6,856 bases of DNA from a candidate division WWE3 bacterium CG22_combo_CG10-13_8_21_14_all_39_12. Lineage in GTDB: Bacteria > Patescibacteriota > 4484-211 > GCA-002791395. The position numbers and the translations under genes are program-made. Under the pieces are notes generated by a model. The model ran no database searches. It was given only the letters and a program-made list of their open reading frames with translations, and was not told the DNA's origin. The stretch's first letter is position 1. Each line of letters begins with the position of its first letter. Below, one piece after another: positions 1-4,369 of the stretch. The DNA is taken from positions 1 to 6,856 of the forward strand of contig PCSU01000040.1 in assembly GCA_002771355.1 (NCBI GenBank), written 5' to 3'.

Positions 1-94
1 TTTTCTCAGATGACTGGTTTGCAAGAAAATCTGATGTCCCCCAACCGATCATTCCTCCCAATCCACCTAAAACACTAATTATTGTTTTATCCAT
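1..94 (-). CDS. Probable EamA/DMT-family permease, N-terminal fragment
   Basis: This partial gene runs off the left edge; only 31 residues are visible. The fragment begins MDKTIISVLGGLGGM and continues with a hydrophobic, glycine-rich helix ending in the motif GWGTSDFLAN (residues 17-26). An N-terminal helix ending in WGTSDF is typical of EamA-type transporters of the drug/metabolite transporter superfamily, ten-helix inner-membrane permeases whose substrate cannot be told from sequence. I chose the ATG at 94-92 over the in-frame ATG at 100-98 because an extended -10 (TGC-TAATAT) ends exactly six bases before it, the spacing seen at several other genes here, and there is no Shine-Dalgarno sequence. 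It is divergent from the small plus-strand gene at 183. The family call is a recognition from a short motif and could be wrong; that it is coding and membrane-embedded is more secure. Confidence 0.55.
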   Translation of the reverse strand, partial: MDKTIISVLGGLGGMIGWGTSDFLANQSSEK

Positions 95-100
95 ATGCAT

Positions 101-109
101 ATATTAGCA
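101..109 (-). promoter_or_regulatory. Extended -10 promoter of the EamA-like gene
   Basis: On the minus strand the sequence reads TGC TAATAT, an extended -10 element with four of six matches in the hexamer. Six bases (ATGCAT) separate it from the ATG at 94, so transcription should begin at or next to the start codon. No convincing -35 is visible at the expected distance. Confidence 0.4.
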
Positions 110-164
110 GATTATTACGCAAAACGTACTTAGGGGAACTTCCCACATAGATTTGATCACAATC

Positions 165-173
165 TGATACAAT
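165..173 (+). promoter_or_regulatory. Extended -10 promoter of the 34-residue membrane protein gene
   Basis: The sequence TGA TACAAT is an extended -10 with five of six consensus bases. It ends nine bases before the ATG at 183, which predicts a leader of only about three bases. No good -35 lies 16-18 bases upstream; the TG extension may compensate. A six-base inverted repeat, TTTGAT (152-157) and ATCAAA (174-179), brackets this hexamer and could be an operator, but that is only a possibility. Confidence 0.45.
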
Positions 174-182
174 ATCAAAAGT

Positions 183-287
183 ATGGCACACGAAGTAGAA
201 ACATATCTTAAAAAAGACTTACGGCGTTTAGGTATTGCGACTGCTATTAATATTGTCCTTATCATAGCGTTACACTTTGTCCTATAG
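183..287 (+). CDS. Small single-helix membrane protein (34 residues)
   Basis: This short gene encodes 34 residues: a polar, charged start (MAHEVETYLKKDLRRLG) followed by one hydrophobic helix from about residue 17 to the C-terminus. The basic residues KK and RR just before the helix suggest an N-in orientation with almost nothing outside. The start is supported by the extended -10 at 165-173, and the TAG stop lies two bases from the converging sortase stop, so the frame fits tightly into the gap. Similar tiny proteins with an MAH-type charged head and a single helix are, to my recollection, common in Microgenomates genomes, without known function. No enzymatic motif is visible. A random open frame of this length is possible, but its polar head, membrane tail and fitted promoter argue for a real gene. 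Confidence 0.55.
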   Translation: MAHEVETYLKKDLRRLGIATAINIVLIIALHFVL

Positions 288-289
288 AT

Positions 290-1015
290 TTATTTAACCT
301 CTATTAGATTTCCCACTGCAATGTAACGCTGATTTGCAAATCCCGGAGGAATACAGGTCATAAGTGTAATCATGTGTTTGTTTTTGGGTTGATTCATAAT
401 AAATACATCTGATGGCTCCACTACCCCAGTATGTGTTATTTCATAGGTATATATGTGATTGTCCATAGCAATTGAAACCACATCCCCTGCCTTCATTTGA
501 GGAAGATTTGTAAAAATGGATTCGTAATTATTTGATGCTAAAAGAGGAAGCATAGAATGTCCAAACAAAAACGTATTCCCTTCCTGACCCGGATAGGCAG
601 AATTTGCTAAATGTGCAATTGATTGCGTTAAAACAGAATCATAAATTTTTTCATCTTGCCCATTCACATCAAGGGCAATACGAGCATCGGTAATTCCAAG
701 ACGAGGAATGGTAATGCTAATACCATCGTTATTTTTATCTTGAAGTCCTTTCACAACACCTTTTTGCTCAACAGGTAATCTATATAATGGTTCAACATCT
801 TCACCTGTATTGTTTGCTAGTAAATCGCCAAACCCACCACTATTTGCATAAACAGACTGTGTCCCAAAAATATCAGAGATCGATTCTGAAGGAAATACAG
901 GTAATGTATTTGACCAAATAACATAAACCCACAACAGATATGAGAAACCAGATAAACCAATTACAATAAGTACAATACCTGCTATTCGCTTGAGATTAAG
1001 CTTAGACTCAATCAT
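290..1015 (-). CDS. Sortase family transpeptidase (class D/E-like)
   Basis: Sortases are membrane-anchored cysteine transpeptidases that cut a C-terminal sorting motif in a secreted protein and transfer the protein to a surface nucleophile. This 241-residue protein has one N-terminal helix (about 11-33), a stalk (about 34-95) and a sortase barrel (about 97-241). The catalytic triad is visible: His153 in FGHS, Cys221 in TLMTC, and Arg230 in NQRYIAVG. Length and layout resemble class D/E or housekeeping-like enzymes rather than class B, but class cannot be settled by eye. Its ATG overlaps the stop of the upstream membrane-protein gene by one base (TAATG), implying translational coupling from a shared message. 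The neighbouring secreted protein at 2169-2828 ends with a sorting-like LPVGG tail and is the obvious candidate substrate. The nucleophile in a CPR envelope is unknown. Confidence 0.93.
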   Translation of the reverse strand: MIESKLNLKRIAGIVLIVIGLSGFSYLLWVYVIWSNTLPVFPSESISDIFGTQSVYANSGGFGDLLANNTGEDVEPLYRLPVEQKGVVKGLQDKNNDGISITIPRLGITDARIALDVNGQDEKIYDSVLTQSIAHLANSAYPGQEGNTFLFGHSMLPLLASNNYESIFTNLPQMKAGDVVSIAMDNHIYTYEITHTGVVEPSDVFIMNQPKNKHMITLMTCIPPGFANQRYIAVGNLIEVK

Positions 1016-2079
1016 TATTGAAGTGGGTCTTGAGTGGATTTAGTTCTAGATGTATTTTCCCTGAGTTTACCCTGAGCATATCGTTTTAGTTCAACACGCT
1101 TTCTCCACCGAACAACTCCAACAATCGTAAAATATGATACTGATCCTACAAAAAGCATAATTCCAAAATACAAAATATATACCCAAATCGATGACGCCGT
1201 TTCAAGTGTTAAGTTTTGTTTTATGGGAGCACCATTTACTACAAAAGAATCCGATTGTGCAGAATGGTATCCAAACTTTGATGCAACTGTATAGTACGTT
1301 CCCTCCGGAGCAAAAAATTGATAGTGTCCAAACACATCAACTTCATAAGGATTACGTTGATTACCTTGGGATTGACCATCCCAAACAAACCATTGACCAT
1401 CAACCTGTTGATACAAAACAACCTTCGCACCAGGAAGGATATCGTCACCCACACCCCTGATCGTCCCAAAAACTTGATACGTTTGTACTGCATCTTCTTG
1501 CGCAGCATAAGCCGTTCCAACATACCCAAAACCCGGAACATTAAGTAACGTAGTTACAAATTGCATTACCGTAAACAAAGATGCTGCAACAATAAGTCCT
1601 AGTACCGACCACATAACTGCCTTTCTTCCATTTTCTGCTTTAGCCGTATCATCTCCCGCCATTATAATGAGCATTCCCCCATACAACAACATAATTAACC
1701 CAGCTACCGCCCCTGTAATAATTCCCATGTTAACAACAAAAATTCCCATAGTGGGAATTTCTTTAAGAGCACAACTTGGAATTAGTAGTGGATTTGGAAC
1801 AATAATCCTGTCAGTACAATCAATTGGTGTTGGTCCGGGAATCGATGTTGGTACGGGGGTTATTTGGACATTCGGACAACAGAGAATACCTGAACCTGTG
1901 CAATTAGCATTATCATCAGCAGTCAAAGATGCACCACAATACGCGTTTGGAACACATTCTCCTGGAACCCCAAAACTTGTACATGCAGTCGCCGCCTCAA
2001 CATCAAGTCCTCGCCCCACTACAACAATGACTAACATAAGGAAAAATGCAATCTTGGACAACTGTAAAATGAATTTCAT
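1015..2079 (-). CDS. Multi-domain membrane protein: Cys-rich module, VirB2-like pilin core, Ig-like domain
   Basis: I do not know a named homologue. Residue numbers below count from the longer start at 2085 (356 residues). A signal peptide or anchor (about 10-30) is followed by a Cys-rich segment with Cys35, 44, 50, 62, 69 and 70, ending in CCPN, and by a Pro/Thr linker with Cys90 and Cys105. Two membrane helices (about 114-142 and 157-179) flank AGDDTAKAENGRK, the layout of VirB2/TrbC-like pilin proteins common in CPR genomes. A domain at about 205-294 resembles a carboxypeptidase-regulatory or Cna-B-like beta sandwich. A last helix (about 299-325) leads to a basic cytoplasmic tail. I prefer the ATG at 2079 because the -10 box ends only three bases before the ATG at 2085. 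The gene is coupled to the downstream sortase by TAATG, which suggests a joint role at the surface. No LPxTG motif is visible in it. Confidence 0.8.
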   Translation of the reverse strand: MKFILQLSKIAFFLMLVIVVVGRGLDVEAATACTSFGVPGECVPNAYCGASLTADDNANCTGSGILCCPNVQITPVPTSIPGPTPIDCTDRIIVPNPLLIPSCALKEIPTMGIFVVNMGIITGAVAGLIMLLYGGMLIIMAGDDTAKAENGRKAVMWSVLGLIVAASLFTVMQFVTTLLNVPGFGYVGTAYAAQEDAVQTYQVFGTIRGVGDDILPGAKVVLYQQVDGQWFVWDGQSQGNQRNPYEVDVFGHYQFFAPEGTYYTVASKFGYHSAQSDSFVVNGAPIKQNLTLETASSIWVYILYFGIMLFVGSVSYFTIVGVVRWRKRVELKRYAQGKLRENTSRTKSTQDPLQ

Positions 2080-2088
2080 CTCCATTTG

Positions 2089-2118
2089 ATACTAGCATCA
2101 AAAGCCCATGATCGTCAA
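2089..2118 (-). promoter_or_regulatory. Promoter of the membrane protein-sortase operon
   Basis: On the minus strand there is a -35 TTGACG (2118-2113), an 18-base spacer and an extended -10 TGC-TAGTAT (hexamer 2094-2089). The hexamer ends three bases before the ATG at 2085 and nine bases before the ATG at 2079. Initiation usually occurs about seven bases after the hexamer, so the second ATG is the more likely start. Confidence 0.65.
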
Positions 2119-2133
2119 CAAAAATACGGTTCA

Positions 2134-2162
2134 TTGACGGGGTTTTTATTGGTTGTTATGCT
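2134..2162 (+). promoter_or_regulatory. Promoter of the cohesin-like surface protein gene
   Basis: A -35 TTGACG (2134-2139), a 17-base spacer and a -10 TATGCT (2157-2162) with the TG extension (TGT before the hexamer) form a near-canonical sigma70 promoter. The hexamer ends six bases before the ATG at 2169, so the transcript should start at the start codon. It is back to back with the divergent operon promoter. Confidence 0.7.
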
Positions 2163-2168
2163 ATTGTC

Positions 2169-2828
2169 ATGAATAAATATTATATTGTTGCACTTGCAAC
2201 TCTTCTTTTTGTATTAACAACAAAACCAGTCCTTGCAGCCCAGGCCGCCTTATCATTTACACCCTCAACTCAATCAGTGTCTCCAGGACAAACAATTTCT
2301 GCAACGGTGCTTGTTAATACCAATGGAGAAACAATAGACCGTGTGCTAACAAAAATAACCTATACCTCTTCAATCCTGTCGCCAACTAGTATAACGACTT
2401 CTAATAGTTTTGTTGATATTTGGTACCAAAATAACATTGGGTCAACTGCAGGAGTGCTTATCCTTGAGGGTGGGGTTAGTGGAAATGGCACCAGTGGAGA
2501 AAACCTTACACTTGCAACAATTAACTTCTCTACAATCTCTTCAGGCACAGCAACACTTGCGTTTTCATCAGACTCAGCTGTTTATAACGTAGGGACGAAT
2601 ACCAATATTCTTGCGCAAGCCCAATCAGCAACATATACGGTTGGAACATCAACCACCCCTACTATTAGTCCAACACAAACCATTTCTCCACAGGTAACTA
2701 TAACGGCAACATTAACCCCACTCCCCAATCAACTCCCCGTTGGAGGAACAACTGAAGTAACGGTATTGGTTATTATAGGAGCATTAATCGTACTAGTTTC
2801 GGGAATTATACTAACAACTAAACATTAG
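2169..2828 (+). CDS. Secreted cohesin-like surface protein with LPVGG sorting-like tail
   Basis: This 219-residue protein has a signal peptide (about 1-24; likely cleavage near VLA or AQA). A beta-rich domain follows at about 27-158, reading like a cohesin-type fold: it opens LSFTPSTQSVSPGQ, carries a central W85, and has LATINF at 115-120. A Thr/Pro/Ser linker (about 160-187) leads to L189-P-V-G-G193, a hydrophobic helix (about 197-214) and a short tail ending KH. Motif, helix and basic end is the plan of a sortase sorting signal, although the motif is not canonical LPxTG. The divergent sortase operon next door supports sortase-dependent surface attachment. Cohesins bind dockerins in cellulosomes, but no dockerin is visible here, so the domain may serve general adhesion. 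Secretion and C-terminal anchoring are well supported; the cohesin family is a by-eye judgement. Confidence 0.78.
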   Translation: MNKYYIVALATLLFVLTTKPVLAAQAALSFTPSTQSVSPGQTISATVLVNTNGETIDRVLTKITYTSSILSPTSITTSNSFVDIWYQNNIGSTAGVLILEGGVSGNGTSGENLTLATINFSTISSGTATLAFSSDSAVYNVGTNTNILAQAQSATYTVGTSTTPTISPTQTISPQVTITATLTPLPNQLPVGGTTEVTVLVIIGALIVLVSGIILTTKH

Positions 2829-2865
2829 TATTATCCTCACACTGTACGTTTTATATATGTTTGTG

Positions 2866-2871
2866 TAAAAT
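2866..2871 (+). promoter_or_regulatory. -10 element of the membrane-anchored protein gene at 2878
   Basis: TAAAAT matches five of six bases of the -10 consensus and ends exactly six bases before the GTG at 2878. The same bases contain an in-frame TAA, so translation cannot start further upstream. No convincing -35 is present. Confidence 0.45.
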
Positions 2872-2877
2872 CTAGTT

Positions 2878-3426
2878 GTGATTTCTAAAAAACCTCCAAA
2901 AGAGCTTCGTAACAACGTTACAAAACGTCAAATAATCTTGCGTGTTATTTTGTTAATAGTAGTAATTCTTCTTGTTTCAGCCGGAATTAGTGGGTATTTC
3001 CTTATATATAAGCCTTATGTTGACTCTAGAGACACGCCACCAAAAGCAACCCCTACCCCAACTCCAATACCAGAATACCTTGAGTTTTTGCAAACACCAG
3101 CGAATTTTGTAGGAGAAATTGAGAGAATCGATACTCTGCAAGATACTGTTACCGTTGTTAGAGATGACAGAAGCCGTATTCAACTCACACTTAATCCGTT
3201 TACAAAAATATATGTCGTATCAAAGTTCCAACCTCAAAATGTAAGAGTTGAAATCACTGACCAAAATATTCTACAAGAAAATATGACTGTCTCAATATAC
3301 ACAAATGACAAAAACATTACAGCATTATTTGTACTTGAACCAGATCAACTACCTACCAATACACCTGCTCCATCAAACCAACAACCTGGTATTAATGAGC
3401 TGAATACGTTAGAGGGTTTGAATTAA
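2878..3426 (+). CDS. Membrane-anchored protein with small extracytoplasmic beta-rich domain
   Basis: I do not recognise a named function. The 182-residue protein has a basic cytoplasmic head (KKPPKELRNNVTKRQ), one membrane helix (about 19-44), a Pro/Thr linker (about 54-66), and a compact domain at about 75-155 that begins FVGEIERIDTLQDTVTVV. That alternating pattern resembles small OB-like or DUF5666-type beta domains, which often sit outside the membrane. The last 27 residues are polar and probably disordered. The start is a GTG: the only in-frame triplet options upstream are blocked by TAA in the -10 box, and no other start precedes the helix. The tail contains LPTNT, but no helix follows, so it is not a sorting signal. 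It has its own -10 although it follows the surface protein gene by only 49 bases; a link to that protein is possible but unproven. Confidence 0.75.
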   Translation: MISKKPPKELRNNVTKRQIILRVILLIVVILLVSAGISGYFLIYKPYVDSRDTPPKATPTPTPIPEYLEFLQTPANFVGEIERIDTLQDTVTVVRDDRSRIQLTLNPFTKIYVVSKFQPQNVRVEITDQNILQENMTVSIYTNDKNITALFVLEPDQLPTNTPAPSNQQPGINELNTLEGLN

Positions 3427-3449
3427 AACATCACTATTATTTTTTAGGG

Positions 3450-3455
3450 TATGAT
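3450..3455 (+). promoter_or_regulatory. -10 element of the nucleotidyltransferase-like gene
   Basis: TATGAT matches five of six bases of the -10 consensus and ends six bases before the ATG at 3462, predicting a leaderless message. There is no clear -35 and no Shine-Dalgarno sequence in the 35-base gap after the preceding gene. Confidence 0.5.
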
Positions 3456-3461
3456 GCACAT

Positions 3462-4328
3462 ATGGTAAATCCTTTGGAGACAATCATACTCACTCTAGCC
3501 TATCATCATGTTTTTAATTTTCCTCTTACAGAGTTTGAAGTATATAAATACTCCCCACATGAACTAAACACACACGAAATCCTACCCCAAAACGATGTAG
3601 CCATCTGCAAAAAGGGAACCTTACTTGGGCTTTCGACGTGGGATGATCATAAAATTACAAGCATAAGAGACCTCTCCTGGGAAAGAATTAGCTATGCACA
3701 ACGATTATTCTCATTGGTTTCACACAAACTCCCAACTATAGAATTTGTTGGGGTAACAGGAAGCACTGCAGCCCTTAATGCTAGAAAAGATAGTGACATT
3801 GATATTTTTATCATTACAAAAAATAATGCTGGATGGATTACAAGACTCGTACTCTTATTACTATTAACGATAATCGGTAAACGCACCAACACCAATAAAA
3901 ACAATAATGCTAGCACCTTCTGCACAAATATGATTATTGAAAGTTCAGACCTATTATTTAAAAATCAAGATCTGTTTACTGCAATGGAACTAGCCCACAT
4001 GAAACCGATCATAAACAACAATTATTATTATGAAAAACTTCTTTATGGAAATGCGTGGGTAAGTAAATTTCTTCCAAACTTCTGGAAGCTTAAAACCCAG
4101 GAATGGAGTAATCCAAATAAATCGATAGATAATTTTTCAAAAACTCCGTTACATTTATCTACATTAAACAAATTTGCAGGCTATATCCAACGGTTCAAGT
4201 ATCGACTTAAAAACAAAACAAACCTCACACTCTCCCAGACATGGGTTATTGACCACAGAGCCGTAATACTGAAATCTTACAAAAAGATCTTGAATGAACT
4301 TAATATAAAAGACACCCGTTTACGTTAG
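3462..4328 (+). CDS. Nucleotidyltransferase-fold protein (Pol beta-like superfamily)
   Basis: This 288-residue protein carries the signature of Pol beta-like nucleotidyltransferases: G100-S101 in VTGSTAALNARK, then D112-I-D114 in DSDIDIFII. The GS motif plus a DxD pair binds metal and nucleotide in that superfamily. A short winged-helix-like N-terminus (about 1-60, with the segment YHHVFNFPLT) precedes it, and a hydrophobic stretch (about 125-138, WITRLVLLLLL) follows. A conserved-looking segment, MELAHMKPI (175-183) then YGNAWVSKFLPNFW (195-208), matches my memory of a CPR-enriched nucleotidyltransferase family of unknown substrate. A third catalytic acidic residue is not obvious. The LLLLL stretch is more likely a core helix than a membrane anchor. 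The gene has its own promoter and converges on groEL, so the neighbourhood gives little guide to its role. Confidence 0.8.
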   Translation: MVNPLETIILTLAYHHVFNFPLTEFEVYKYSPHELNTHEILPQNDVAICKKGTLLGLSTWDDHKITSIRDLSWERISYAQRLFSLVSHKLPTIEFVGVTGSTAALNARKDSDIDIFIITKNNAGWITRLVLLLLLTIIGKRTNTNKNNNASTFCTNMIIESSDLLFKNQDLFTAMELAHMKPIINNNYYYEKLLYGNAWVSKFLPNFWKLKTQEWSNPNKSIDNFSKTPLHLSTLNKFAGYIQRFKYRLKNKTNLTLSQTWVIDHRAVILKSYKKILNELNIKDTRLR

Positions 4329-4350
4329 TAAAGATATGAAAAATGTATGA

Positions 4351-4369
4351 ATGTAGTATGTGACTACAT
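4351..4369. terminator. Stem-loop between convergent genes (possible weak bidirectional terminator)
   Basis: ATGTAGT (4351-4357) and ACTACAT (4363-4369) form a perfect seven-base-pair stem with a five-base loop. It overlaps the groEL TAG stop and lies 22 bases after the stop of the converging gene. The stem is AT-rich and has no U-tract on either strand, so intrinsic termination is doubtful; it may instead protect the 3' ends of the two messages. Confidence 0.3.

Noticed and set aside
1191..2089. Plus- and minus-strand open frames inside the multi-domain membrane protein gene (for example 1191-1460, 1318-1548, 1667-2089, and 1239-1541 minus)
   Set aside because: They overlap a gene with clear signal, membrane and domain structure, have no promoter or domain of their own, and their amino acid composition looks like shadow translation.
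3355..3372. LPTNT in the tail of the membrane-anchored protein as a second sortase motif
   Set aside because: No hydrophobic helix or basic end follows it, and the protein is anchored by its N-terminus, so it does not have sorting-signal architecture.
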